64,000 bases of DNA, from assembly GCA_947073495.1 (NCBI GenBank), contig CAMTMX010000002.1, positions 1-64,000 of the forward strand, read 5' to 3'. The position numbers and the translations under genes were made by a program. Source of the stretch: an uncultured Porphyromonadaceae bacterium. Lineage in GTDB: Bacteria; Bacteroidota; Bacteroidia; Bacteroidales; Muribaculaceae. Every line of letters starts with the position of its first letter. The stretch's first letter is position 1. Below are positions 8,199-16,767 of the stretch, piece after piece. Under the pieces are notes generated by a model. That model searched no databases, was not told the origin of the DNA, and worked only from the letters and a program-made list of their open reading frames with translations.

Positions 8199-10658
8199 AT
8201 GAAACAACTTCTTATCTCAATCTCTCTTGCAGCCATGGCAACTGTTGCTCCGGCGAATGTAGCTGCAGAGCTTCGTGCTCCGGCAAATCCGCTTGTGACT
8301 GTCGATCCGTATACCAGCTGTTGGTCTACAACCGACAATCTATATGATGATGTGACACGTCATTGGACCGGCAAGGAATATCCGCTTCTCGGAGTGATCA
8401 GCGTGGATGGTGTCCCTTACCGTTTTATGGGTAAGGAGGTGCCTGTGCTTTCTTCTCTCGTGCCGACTGCCGCAGGGGAGGCGTGGAACGGTGAATATAC
8501 CACTGTTAAACCCTCTGACGATTGGTATAAGCCGGCTTTTGAAGCGAATGGATGGAAATCTGATAAAGGTGCGTTCGGCTCGGTCCCTCAGGAACAACTT
8601 GCCAAGACTCTTTGGAATACTGAAGAAATATGGGTGAGGCGAGAAATATCTATCCCTTCGGGCATTGGCAACAAGCCTGTCTATCTGAATTATTCTCATG
8701 ATGACGATGTCATTATCTATATTAATGGAATAAAGGTGGTCGATACAGGCAACCAGTGTCATAAAAACGTTCGCATTCTTCTTTCCGGAGATGTGCGTAA
8801 GTCTTTGAAGCCAGGAAAGAATCTTATCGCCGCATGGTGTCGCGACCGTGGAGGGCTCGCTTTCCTGGATTTCGGTCTTGATATAGAGGAGAAACCGTCA
8901 CAATATCTCACGAAAGAAGCGAAGCAGACTTCTTGCGAGGTGCTCCCCATGAACACGCTCTATAGCTTCACCTGCGGTCCTGTCAACCTCAATCTGAAGT
9001 TTACGGCACCCGCTTTCCTTGACAACCTCGACCTCCTCAGCCGTCCTGTGAACTACATCACTTACAATGTGGAAAGCACCGATGGCAAGAAGCATGACAT
9101 AAAGTTCTATTTTGAAGCCGGAAGAGAATGGGCTATCGACAATATCACCCAGAACTCTGTCTCAGGAATTGTACGTGAAGACGGTCTCACCGCAGTGACT
9201 GTATCAAGTGTGAATCAGGAGATTCTTGCAAAGAGCGGGGATGATTTACGCATCGACTGGGGTACATTCTATCTTGCTTCGGATGCCGAGGTCTCCCCTT
9301 GGTTTGGCGATGCCAAGACGGCACGCAAGAATTTTGTCGCCGGGAAAAAAATCAATCTCGCTAAATCGGGAAAAGAGGTTGGAATGACAATTAACAAAGG
9401 GAAATGTGCTTCCGCGTCAGGCCACCTCATGATAGGATATGACGATATTTACTCAATCCAATATTTCGGAACAAACCTGCGCCCTTATTGGAACCGGAAC
9501 AACGACAAGACTATCATGCAGCAGCTGAAACTTGCATCTCAGGATTATGCTTCTCTGATGGCTAAGACCGCTGACTTCGATAAGAACATGCTGGCTGAGG
9601 CTGCCGCAGCAGGTGGTCAGGAATATGCTGAACTTTGCGCCCTTGCATATCGTCAGGCAATTGCCGCACATAAGCTCGTTGAATCTCCCCAGGGGGATAT
9701 CCTTTGGTTCTCAAAAGAAAATTTCAGCAACGGTTCTATCGGAACTGTCGATATCACTTATCCCTCCGCACCAATGTTCCTCCTCTACAATCCGGAACTC
9801 GTGAAGGGTCTGATGAACCACATCCTTTACTATTCTGAAAGCGGCAAATGGACTAAACCTTTCGCAGCACACGATGTCGGCACATATCCTCTTGCCAATG
9901 GCCAGACCTATGGCGGCGACATGCCTGTAGAAGAGTCCGGAAATATGCTTATCCTCGCAGCAGCCCTTGCCAAAGTGGAGGGGAACGCAGAATATGCGGC
10001 ACGCCACTGGAATGTGCTTTCCACATGGGCTGAATATCTTGCGGAATATGGTCTTGATCCTGAGAACCAGCTATGTACTGATGACTTTGCCGGACATTTC
10101 GCCCACAATGCCAACCTTTCCATAAAGGCTATACTCGGTGTGGCTTCTTATGCACGTCTTGCTGAAATGCTCGGTAAGAAAGCGGTGGCTGAAAAATATT
10201 TTGCAAAAGCAAAGGAGATGGCTGCGGAATGGGAGAAAATGGCAGACGACGGCGACCACTATCGTCTCACTTTCGACAAACCCGGCACCTGGAGCCAGAA
10301 ATACAATCTTGTCTGGGACAAAATGCTTGGATTCAATATCTTCTCCGACAATATCATGAAGAAGGAGATCCCGTATTATCTGAAAAAACAGAACACTTAC
10401 GGTCTGCCTCTTGATAACCGCGAGACTTATACAAAGACCGACTGGATCATGTGGACAGCTACAATGGCTCCCGACAAGGCTACATTCGAGAAGTTTATCG
10501 TTCCCGTTCATAAGTTTATGAATGAGACCCGTCACCGCGTCCCCATGAGCGACTGGATCTACACAGACCGTGCTGACCAGCGAGGTTTCCAGGCACGTGC
10601 CGTTGTGGGCGGTTACTTCATCAAGATGCTTGACGAAAGAATCAATAAAAATAAATAA
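8199..10658 (+). CDS. Secreted glutaminase-A-like / DUF4965 family protein
   Basis: 819 residues with a signal peptide (MKQLLISISLAAMATVAPAN, cleavage near residue 23). The N-terminus (LRAPANPLVTVDPYTSCWS) and the central and C-terminal blocks (YRQAIAAHKLV, YPSAPMFLLYNPELVKGLMN, FAAHDVGTYPLANGQ, DWIMWTATM) are those of the DUF4964-DUF5127-DUF4965-DUF1793 family, named after fungal glutaminase A. A beta-sandwich-like insert at about residues 90-230 (WVRREISIP, DDDVIIYINGIKV) looks like a carbohydrate-binding jelly roll. The C-terminal part reads as an alpha/alpha-barrel, as in many glycosidases. In this setting, between HTCS and GH2 in a mannan locus, a glycosidase-like role seems more likely than glutaminase, but I cannot show it. 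No lipobox; likely periplasmic. Confidence 0.8.
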   Translation: MKQLLISISLAAMATVAPANVAAELRAPANPLVTVDPYTSCWSTTDNLYDDVTRHWTGKEYPLLGVISVDGVPYRFMGKEVPVLSSLVPTAAGEAWNGEYTTVKPSDDWYKPAFEANGWKSDKGAFGSVPQEQLAKTLWNTEEIWVRREISIPSGIGNKPVYLNYSHDDDVIIYINGIKVVDTGNQCHKNVRILLSGDVRKSLKPGKNLIAAWCRDRGGLAFLDFGLDIEEKPSQYLTKEAKQTSCEVLPMNTLYSFTCGPVNLNLKFTAPAFLDNLDLLSRPVNYITYNVESTDGKKHDIKFYFEAGREWAIDNITQNSVSGIVREDGLTAVTVSSVNQEILAKSGDDLRIDWGTFYLASDAEVSPWFGDAKTARKNFVAGKKINLAKSGKEVGMTINKGKCASASGHLMIGYDDIYSIQYFGTNLRPYWNRNNDKTIMQQLKLASQDYASLMAKTADFDKNMLAEAAAAGGQEYAELCALAYRQAIAAHKLVESPQGDILWFSKENFSNGSIGTVDITYPSAPMFLLYNPELVKGLMNHILYYSESGKWTKPFAAHDVGTYPLANGQTYGGDMPVEESGNMLILAAALAKVEGNAEYAARHWNVLSTWAEYLAEYGLDPENQLCTDDFAGHFAHNANLSIKAILGVASYARLAEMLGKKAVAEKYFAKAKEMAAEWEKMADDGDHYRLTFDKPGTWSQKYNLVWDKMLGFNIFSDNIMKKEIPYYLKKQNTYGLPLDNRETYTKTDWIMWTATMAPDKATFEKFIVPVHKFMNETRHRVPMSDWIYTDRADQRGFQARAVVGGYFIKMLDERINKNK

Positions 10659-10709
10659 CCGGTTCTTACGTCTCGGCGTATAAAGTGATATTTTAAAAGA
10701 ATTTTTATC

Positions 10710-10761
10710 AAGTGTGTCTGATTATTTGTGTATATTTGTAAATTGTCAGACACACTTTTTT
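10710..10761 (+). terminator. Hairpin with U run enclosing a -7-like box
   Basis: AAGTGTGTCTGA (10710-10721) pairs perfectly with TCAGACACACTT (10746-10757), followed by further T residues, so it reads as an intrinsic terminator for the 8.2-kb gene. The 24-nt loop contains TATATTTG (10731-10738), an exact TAnnTTTG box, and the predicted start of transcription falls at the base of the right arm. It may therefore be the terminator of one gene and the promoter region of the next. Confidence 0.6.
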
Positions 10762-10770
10762 AATCTAACT

Positions 10771-12597
10771 ATGAAATTTAAATCTGTAATAATCTCTGCG
10801 TTTCTGGCTTTGGGAATAATGTCATTTCCTGGAAATGCCATTGCTGCCGGAGATATTCCGCGTCCGGAATATCCGCGCCCTCAGTTTGAACGTCCCGAGT
10901 GGGTAAACCTTAACGGGGAATGGTCATATACATTCGATTTCGGCAAATCCGGAATGGATCGCAAACTTTACGATTCGAAAGGATTTGATGGTAAAATTAT
11001 GGTACCCTATTGCCCTGAAAGCAAGCTTTCGGGTGTGCAATATGTCGATTTTATCCCTGCGATGTGGTATCACCGTAAGATTCAAATACCTTCCGACTGG
11101 AAAGACAAAAACATAATGCTCAACTTCGGAGGGGTTGACTATTTCAGTGCCGTGTATGTCGACGGAAATCTTGTCGGACGTCATTGGGGTGGAAGCTCTT
11201 CTTTCAGTCATGATATAACGAAATATGTGAATGACGGGAAGGAGCATGATCTTGTTGTGAGAGTTGAAGACGACAACCGCCAAGGAGTGCAGCCGAAGGG
11301 GAAGCAGTCCTCACTTTATCATTCACACGGTTGCGATTATACCCGCACCACAGGAATCTGGCAGACCGTATGGATGGAACCTGTCGACAGCCATTCACTT
11401 GCGTCTGCTTATGTGATTCCGGATCTTGATAAAAAACGTTTTATCGTACAGCCTGAATTTAGAAACCTTGACAACGGTATGAAGATTGAGGCGATTGTGC
11501 GCGACGGTTCCAAGATTGTTGCCAAGACTGTGGAGACGGCAACACCCCATGCCCGTATTGAACTTCCGCTTAAAAATGTGAAGACATGGTCTCCGGAATC
11601 TCCATTCCTGTATGACATTGAATTTAATGTCTACGATAATAACGGAAAGGTTGTGGATAAGGTCAGGTCATACGCAGGAATGCGCAAGGTGCATATGGAA
11701 GGCAACAGATTGTATCTAAACAACGAACCATATTTCTTGCGTCTCGTGCTTGATCAGGGTTTCTATCCGGATGGAATCTGGACCGCTCCAGATGATGTGG
11801 ATCTTAAGAAAGATATCGAAATGAGTATGGCGGCAGGTTTCAATGGTGCGCGCCTTCACCAAAAAGTGTTTGAAGAGCGTTTCCACTATTGGGCTGATAA
11901 ATTGGGATATCTCACATGGGGTGAGACGGCAAGCTGGGGCGCGGATGCCAACAAGATTGAGGCTGCGAGAAATTTCTTGCCTGAATGGGAGAGCATTGTG
12001 GTGCGCGACCGGAATCATCCTTCCATAATTGCGTGGACTCCGTTTAATGAGACATGGGAACGCCCGGGAGACAGTGAACAAGCCATGCAGCACGACCGTC
12101 TTCTGAACGATGTGTATAACCTGACTCATCACCTTGACTATCGTCCGGTAAATGAAACAAGCGGCAACTATCATGTTATCACAGATCTATGGACTGTCCA
12201 TAACTATGAGCAGAATCCGGATAAATTGGCTGAATATTTCGTGATCAAGGAAGATGGAAGATATCCACAGCTTGACCCCTCTAAAGAGGTAAGCTATGGC
12301 GGGCAACCGTTCCTGATCGACGAATATGGCGGTATCAAATGGGTAGACGGTGCTCAGTTTGCTGATAATTCTTGGGGTTATGGCGATTCTCCGCGCACAT
12401 TGGAGGAGTTTTACGACAGACTTGAAAAACTTACGGATGTGATTCTTGCGGTGCCCTATATGTCGGGCTATTGCTACACTCAGCTCACCGATGTGGAGCA
12501 GGAGCAGAACGGTATCTACAACTACAACCGTACCACTAAATTCGACATGGATCGCATAAAGAAGATATTCAGCAAAAAACCGAAAGGATTCAAGTAA
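10771..12597 (+). CDS. Glycoside hydrolase family 2 protein
   Basis: 609 residues from the ATG at 10771, chosen because a signal peptide (MKFKSVIISAFLALGIMSFP, cleavage near AIAAGD) starts there. The N-terminal jelly roll (WVNLNGEWSYTFDFGKSG) and the immunoglobulin-like middle domain precede a TIM barrel. The GH2 acid/base glutamate is E427 in TPFNETWE and the nucleophile is E518 in LIDEYGGIKW. GH2 holds beta-galactosidases, beta-glucuronidases and beta-mannosidases; the exact activity cannot be read from the sequence. It lacks the extra C-terminal domain of LacZ-type enzymes. It follows the DUF4965 gene and precedes the SusC operon; a terminator follows at 12623. Retaining mechanism by family; exported. 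Confidence 0.9.
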   Translation: MKFKSVIISAFLALGIMSFPGNAIAAGDIPRPEYPRPQFERPEWVNLNGEWSYTFDFGKSGMDRKLYDSKGFDGKIMVPYCPESKLSGVQYVDFIPAMWYHRKIQIPSDWKDKNIMLNFGGVDYFSAVYVDGNLVGRHWGGSSSFSHDITKYVNDGKEHDLVVRVEDDNRQGVQPKGKQSSLYHSHGCDYTRTTGIWQTVWMEPVDSHSLASAYVIPDLDKKRFIVQPEFRNLDNGMKIEAIVRDGSKIVAKTVETATPHARIELPLKNVKTWSPESPFLYDIEFNVYDNNGKVVDKVRSYAGMRKVHMEGNRLYLNNEPYFLRLVLDQGFYPDGIWTAPDDVDLKKDIEMSMAAGFNGARLHQKVFEERFHYWADKLGYLTWGETASWGADANKIEAARNFLPEWESIVVRDRNHPSIIAWTPFNETWERPGDSEQAMQHDRLLNDVYNLTHHLDYRPVNETSGNYHVITDLWTVHNYEQNPDKLAEYFVIKEDGRYPQLDPSKEVSYGGQPFLIDEYGGIKWVDGAQFADNSWGYGDSPRTLEEFYDRLEKLTDVILAVPYMSGYCYTQLTDVEQEQNGIYNYNRTTKFDMDRIKKIFSKKPKGFK

Positions 12598-12622
12598 TCC
12601 CATTCCATATTTATACATAATT

Positions 12623-12662
12623 ATTCCCGGGCAGTTAGAAAATACTGTCCGGGAATTTTTAT
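12623..12662 (+). terminator. Intrinsic terminator of the GH2 gene
   Basis: ATTCCCGGGCAGT (12623-12635) pairs with ACTGTCCGGGAAT (12644-12656) with one G-U wobble and an 8-nt loop, followed directly by a T run. It is 26 bases after the GH2 stop codon. Confidence 0.8.
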
Positions 12663-12698
12663 AAAAAGTATTATTGCGCTTTCATATGTGTTGAATGC

Positions 12699-12780
12699 GG
12701 ACAAAAATAATTTTGGCAAATACAGATACATTTTTGGCATGATTCCATAACAGAAAAGATACATCGGTTTGTTTATTTTG
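12699..12780 (+). promoter_or_regulatory. Weak second copy of the operator-promoter unit
   Basis: ATTTTTGGC ends at 12738, 39 bases before the TTTG of a TTATTTTG box (12773-12780). The same 39-base distance separates ATTTGGC and TTATTTTG in the main unit 320 bases downstream, and the sequence around both boxes is nearly identical (TTATTTTGCATTGT then A/G then AAT). The left arm is poorly conserved. Probably a decayed or auxiliary tandem copy. Confidence 0.4.
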
Positions 12781-13009
12781 CATTGTAAATCATTGTGAAC
12801 GATTTATTAACGATATGTCTATGTATAAAAACAAACGCGACTGTTTCATATGGTTTTCCGCTGTAGAGATCATGATGGCTGTCATGAGATGGGTGCGGCA
12901 AGATTGAGAATATCCGCATTCCCTAAGACAGAGGTAAATGCCAGATAGATAGGATTTAATTGCAATTATATTGGATATTGATATCAGTATTTAGGGCATG
13001 TGATATGTT

Positions 13010-13067
13010 TCCAATTTTGCCAAATGTGTATACAATGTTGAATACATACCTATTTGGCGGAATTGGA
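13010..13067 (+). promoter_or_regulatory. Main operator of the mannan SusC operon
   Basis: A 22-base inverted repeat with 18 matching positions: TCCAATT-2-GCCAAAT-2-GTAT (13010-13031) and its complement (13046-13067) around a 14-base spacer. Each arm has two blocks 9 bases apart, one helical turn, as expected for an AraC-type domain with two helix-turn-helix motifs bound to each arm. The inner 40 bases (13019-13058) agree at 31 positions with the element at 46343-46382. It ends 26 bases before the -7-like box, so it overlaps the place of the -33 box. Confidence 0.65.
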
Positions 13068-13092
13068 TTACAAAATAGCACGATAATCTTAC

Positions 13093-13100
13093 TTATTTTG
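13093..13100 (+). promoter_or_regulatory. -7-like box of the mannan SusC operon
   Basis: TTATTTTG, one base off TAnnTTTG, 78 bases from the first G of the operator core. No -33 TTTG is visible at the usual place, which is covered by the operator. The predicted leader is about 240 bases. Confidence 0.5.
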
Positions 13101-13193
13101 CATTGTGAATTTTTCACAAGCCATGAAAAATGTTCTGACACTCCAACATCGGGTCTGTTCATTATTCATGGTTGCAAAAATGAAGATTTGTTT

Positions 13194-13222
13194 CAAATAG
13201 GTTAAATAGGTTAAAATAGGTT
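13194..13222 (+). repeat. Three copies of AAATAGGTT in the leader
   Basis: AAATAGGTT occurs three times in a row with spacings of 9 and 10 bases in the predicted 5' leader of the SusC operon. It is a short tandem repeat; a role is not known. Confidence 0.7.
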
Positions 13223-13345
13223 ATTAATTCAGGTTTTTCTTTTTCATGTAAAAATTCATTAAGGTAAAAAAGATTGTCGTTTGGTTCGAATAGATTAAAA
13301 TATAAAATAGATAAACACAATAAATTAATTAAATAGCTAACTATC

Positions 13346-15172
13346 ATGAACTTATCCAGACTTCTTAAAAACATTGGTCTCGCGTTCATTTCCGGTTGCC
13401 TTGCTTTCTCGGCTGCTTCATGTAGCGATGATGAGGAAGGACAGGGCGCAGTAGGAAACGGAACCGTATCCGGTGTGGTCACTGACGAGCAGGCACGCCC
13501 CATAGAGGGTGTAAGTGTCTCAATGCCTGCCAATGGCATATCTGCCACAACAAACGCCTCCGGAGAATATTCTCTCCCGAATGTGCCTATGACATCCGGG
13601 ATCATATTGTTTGAAAGAGAGGGTTATGAAACTGCCGCAGTCACTGTGGTTGCCAAGAAATTTATAGAGGCAAAGGCTACAGTGAATGTGGAACTCGTGT
13701 TTGCAAATGCAGTAATCAAGGGTGTTGTCTACGACGCTACCAAAAACAATTCTCCTCTTGCCGGTGCCACTGTCAAGGTCAGCGATTTCCAGACTGCAGA
13801 AACAAATGCGCAGGGTGAATATGAACTCCGCAACCTCACTTTGAAAGATTATACTGTCACTTTCTCATATCCCGGATTCAAGGATATCACCAAGAATGTA
13901 AGTGCAGATTCATTCGGTGATGAAGGTGTGGTTACAGTCGATGCTACAATGGGTGCCGATGAAGTGCTTCGCGGCAAAACCAAGTATCAGCTCGCAGAGG
14001 CTCAGAAATGGTATTACAATGAGTATCGTGGAGGTCGCAACGCCGAGAATTATCCTCACTGGGATTGGGCTTGCAACTATATGTGCACCCTCGATTTCGT
14101 AGGCGACTATGAAGAACAGAACGAAGGTACAACACTCCGTATCCGCAACTCTTCTGACGATCAGCGCAACAATCCTGTCGACATGGAGATGTTCGATTCC
14201 TATGTATATGGTTCAAAACTCATCACAGCCGACAACTGTCTTATGACTCTCGAGTCGCGCACTCACAGCGCATCGGACGACGCTCCCGCATATTTCGGTG
14301 TGCAGGTTGTAGACCTCAGTGAGGCAGAACCTAAGGCAAAACTTATCGGTGGTGTGCGCACTCTCGCTTCTGAAGCTTACCACCAGATTGAAACTGACCT
14401 CAGCGAATATATAGGTAAGGAAGTTGTGATCGCTATCGGAACTTTCCGTGCGGAAAAGGGTGATTACTGGAAACAGTTCGTTATCCGTCGTATCGCCTTT
14501 ACAGCCGAACCTATCTCCGGATTATGGAACTGGCTCCCCGGTACGGAAGTTCCCGGTCTCGAAGGCTGGAAGATGACTCTTGAGATGGTCCGCTCAACAA
14601 TGCCTAACCAGACAAGCTCATTCACTGGTATCAGCCCCGTCAGCGGAAACCGCGACAACTATTTTGAGGCATACCGCTCATGGATCCCTGTTCATCATGT
14701 GGCTGCAGAGTGGAGCTTCATGCCTTTGACAAAAGATCCGGAGGTGTTCCCGAGTGAAGGTTTCCTTATAAAGACAAGAGGAGGACAGGATGTGAGCACC
14801 AAGGTTCCCGAGTCTTATTTCTACTCCAAGTTCTCAATCGCTCCGGGTCATAACAAGTTTACTCTCAAGACCCGTTGCTTCAGCTCTACAAATGCTACTT
14901 TCTTTAAAATTACTGCTATCACGAATGATGGTGAAGTGACCCACTTGAGCCCGGTAAGCAACACAGCGACTTATGCAGAGGCTGCAGCCGACGGATGCTG
15001 GAAATTCATGCACGAAAACGGCGATCCCGGCAATCCTGACGGATACTGCGAGTTTGTCTATGATCTTTCACAGTATAACGGACAAGACGTGATGATCACT
15101 ATCGGTATCTTCAAGGGTGAAGCTAACGGAGACGAAAATAAACTTCTTTTCTACTCCATCAATCTTGATTGA
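13346..15172 (+). CDS. Surface lipoprotein with two carboxypeptidase-regulatory-like domains
   Basis: 608 residues, first gene of the mannan SusC operon. Lipoprotein signal with Cys26 (FSAASC) followed by SDDEE, an acidic export signal typical of surface lipoproteins in Bacteroidetes. Two CarboxypepD_reg-like beta domains follow: residues about 32-115 (GTVSGVVTDEQARPIEGVSV) and about 120-205 (IKGVVYDATKNNSPLAGATV). The remaining 400 residues contain two similar blocks rich in aromatic residues (KWYYNEYRGGRNAENYPHWD; WNWLPGTEVPGLEGWKM), each followed by a beta-sandwich-like stretch ending in FRAEKGDYW or FKGEANGDE; they look like tandem copies of a binding domain. No catalytic motif is seen. 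I infer a surface glycan-binding protein in place of SusE/F, placed unusually in front of SusC. Confidence 0.75.
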   Translation: MNLSRLLKNIGLAFISGCLAFSAASCSDDEEGQGAVGNGTVSGVVTDEQARPIEGVSVSMPANGISATTNASGEYSLPNVPMTSGIILFEREGYETAAVTVVAKKFIEAKATVNVELVFANAVIKGVVYDATKNNSPLAGATVKVSDFQTAETNAQGEYELRNLTLKDYTVTFSYPGFKDITKNVSADSFGDEGVVTVDATMGADEVLRGKTKYQLAEAQKWYYNEYRGGRNAENYPHWDWACNYMCTLDFVGDYEEQNEGTTLRIRNSSDDQRNNPVDMEMFDSYVYGSKLITADNCLMTLESRTHSASDDAPAYFGVQVVDLSEAEPKAKLIGGVRTLASEAYHQIETDLSEYIGKEVVIAIGTFRAEKGDYWKQFVIRRIAFTAEPISGLWNWLPGTEVPGLEGWKMTLEMVRSTMPNQTSSFTGISPVSGNRDNYFEAYRSWIPVHHVAAEWSFMPLTKDPEVFPSEGFLIKTRGGQDVSTKVPESYFYSKFSIAPGHNKFTLKTRCFSSTNATFFKITAITNDGEVTHLSPVSNTATYAEAAADGCWKFMHENGDPGNPDGYCEFVYDLSQYNGQDVMITIGIFKGEANGDENKLLFYSINLD

Positions 15173-15180
15173 GTTGTGTT

Positions 15181-15237
15181 TTTTTAGCTGTGAGGCGCGG
15201 GAAACGACGTCTTACTCTCACTCCTCACAGCTAAAAA
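15181..15237. other. 15-bp perfect hairpin between operon genes
   Basis: TTTTTAGCTGTGAGG (15181-15195) pairs perfectly with CCTCACAGCTAAAAA (15223-15237). It is followed by A residues rather than a U run, so it is not a standard terminator; it may protect or process the operon mRNA. The next 45 bases, up to the GH76 start, repeat the word AACTCAAAACTCAC. Confidence 0.6.
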
Positions 15238-15284
15238 CATCAATCAGACAACTCAAAACTCACAACTCAAAACTCACAACTCAA

Positions 15285-16757
15285 ATGAAATCAATAATTC
15301 TGGGACGAGGTTTATATGCATTCGCCGCCTGCGCGCTTGCCTTGGGTGCAGTTTCATGCAAAAGCGATGACGAACCGGGATCAGGCGGGAATAATCCTGA
15401 AAATCCGAATGAGCCCGCTGCGGAATTGTATATTGCCAACACTCAGCGTGCCATTGAGATTATCGACGCTGCCGTAGAAAACTATTTCGAAGGCGCCGGC
15501 ATGGCGATGTCCCGTTATTATAATCCTTATAGCGATCAGAAATCAAGCGAACTTGGAAGTGTATGGATGTACACCTCGTCTATCGAGGCTGTAAATTCTG
15601 TACTGAAGAGCCTCAAGGCTCAGAAAGCTGCCGGAAAGACATCATTATACGATGCCAATTTCTCCCGTTATTCGGAATTGCTTGCAAATCTGGTAGACAA
15701 TCTGGATTTTTATGCAGGGACTTACATCCTTACCTCTTACACCGGCACCAATACATGGACGGTCTATGGAGTGAACCGCGGAAGCGGGAAAGGGGCTGCG
15801 TCGGTCGACGGCATCCTGAATGTATACGACGATCAGATGTGGATCGTGCGCGAACTACTTGAATCTTATGAGGCGACCGGCAACAGCGCATATCTGGAGA
15901 AAGCCGAGTATCTGACCGCATATGTGCTCGACGGCTGGGACTGCACTCTTGATGAGAACGGCAATCAGCACGGCGGTATCACCTGGGGACCGGGATATGT
16001 CACAAAACATTCCTGCTCGAATGGTCCGATGGTTGCTCCGCTTGTGAAACTTGCCGAGATCTACAACGGGAAATCTGACGAGATCACATATGGAGTCATC
16101 AATCCTGACAATTCACGCTCCAAGGAGACTAAGGCTAAAGCTGATTACTATCTTGAAATGGCAGCCGCTGTCTACGACTATCAGATGACACATCTTCTCA
16201 ATCCGTCGACAGGAGTGTTTGACGACATGATGGGTGGAGACGACAATGGCGGACAGATCAGATATGAGACAGTCGACGGGGAACGTTATCGCGCCTATGT
16301 GCATCTCCGCGATCGTGTCGGCACAGCCTATTCCTACAATACCGGAACTATGATTTCAGGAGCAGCCGCCCTTTATCGCGCCACTTCCGATTCTAACTAT
16401 CTTACCGATCTGCGAAATCTTTGCGATAAGAGTTTCAGCTTTTTTGCTGCTCCCGCTGCCGGTAAGGATGGATGCTACACGTTTGCTATCACAGGATTTA
16501 ACAACTGGTTTAACAACGTGCTTGAAAGAGGGTATGTGGAGGCTGTCGATGCTTATCCCGGAGCCGGGGCTTATGCCGAGGCTTTTCAGGCTAACCTTGA
16601 TTATGCCTACGATAAATTCCTCTATAATCACATGCTTCCTCCCAACCTTCTGGTTGGCTGGAATTCCGACAGGGGCAGAAACAACATGGAAGCGATGTTT
16701 ACGTTTGCTTTCGCTGCCGAGTATGCCTCTCTTGCAGAATATCAACTAACAAAATAA
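15285..16757 (+). CDS. Endo-alpha-1,6-mannanase, glycoside hydrolase family 76 (surface lipoprotein)
   Basis: 491 residues from the ATG at 15285, chosen because the lipoprotein signal begins there (Cys25 in GAVSCKSDDE); the frame upstream overlaps the previous gene and has no such signal. KSDDE after the cysteine is an acidic surface-export signal. GH76 enzymes cut alpha-1,6-mannan internally. The catalytic Asp pair is D182-D183 in NVYDDQMWIVRE, and the family blocks GGITWGPGYVTKHSCSNGP and NTGTMISGAAALYRATSDS are present. It sits in one operon with the surface lipoprotein before it and the SusC gene 10 bases after it, so it most likely makes the oligosaccharides that this SusC/SusD pair imports. 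Confidence 0.9.
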   Translation: MKSIILGRGLYAFAACALALGAVSCKSDDEPGSGGNNPENPNEPAAELYIANTQRAIEIIDAAVENYFEGAGMAMSRYYNPYSDQKSSELGSVWMYTSSIEAVNSVLKSLKAQKAAGKTSLYDANFSRYSELLANLVDNLDFYAGTYILTSYTGTNTWTVYGVNRGSGKGAASVDGILNVYDDQMWIVRELLESYEATGNSAYLEKAEYLTAYVLDGWDCTLDENGNQHGGITWGPGYVTKHSCSNGPMVAPLVKLAEIYNGKSDEITYGVINPDNSRSKETKAKADYYLEMAAAVYDYQMTHLLNPSTGVFDDMMGGDDNGGQIRYETVDGERYRAYVHLRDRVGTAYSYNTGTMISGAAALYRATSDSNYLTDLRNLCDKSFSFFAAPAAGKDGCYTFAITGFNNWFNNVLERGYVEAVDAYPGAGAYAEAFQANLDYAYDKFLYNHMLPPNLLVGWNSDRGRNNMEAMFTFAFAAEYASLAEYQLTK

Positions 16758-16767
16758 CAACAACATC

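Larger units (their letters stand above)
12598..13345. other. Long regulatory spacer before the SusC operon
   Basis: 748 bases without a credible gene. It holds a terminator for the GH2 gene (12623-12662), a weak operator plus -7 box (12699-12780), the main inverted-repeat operator (13010-13067) with a -7-like box at 13093, and a leader of about 240 bases that includes three AAATAGGTT copies. A 26-codon frame starting with ATG near 12814 has no recognisable features and is not called. Confidence 0.7.

Noticed and set aside
12814-12906. 26-codon frame in the spacer before the SusC operon
   Set aside because: It begins with ATG and lies downstream of the weak promoter copy, but has no ribosome-binding or sequence features to support it.
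15117-15284. Longer N-terminus for the GH76 protein
   Set aside because: The extra 56 residues overlap the previous gene and hide the lipoprotein signal; they come from the repeat-rich spacer.
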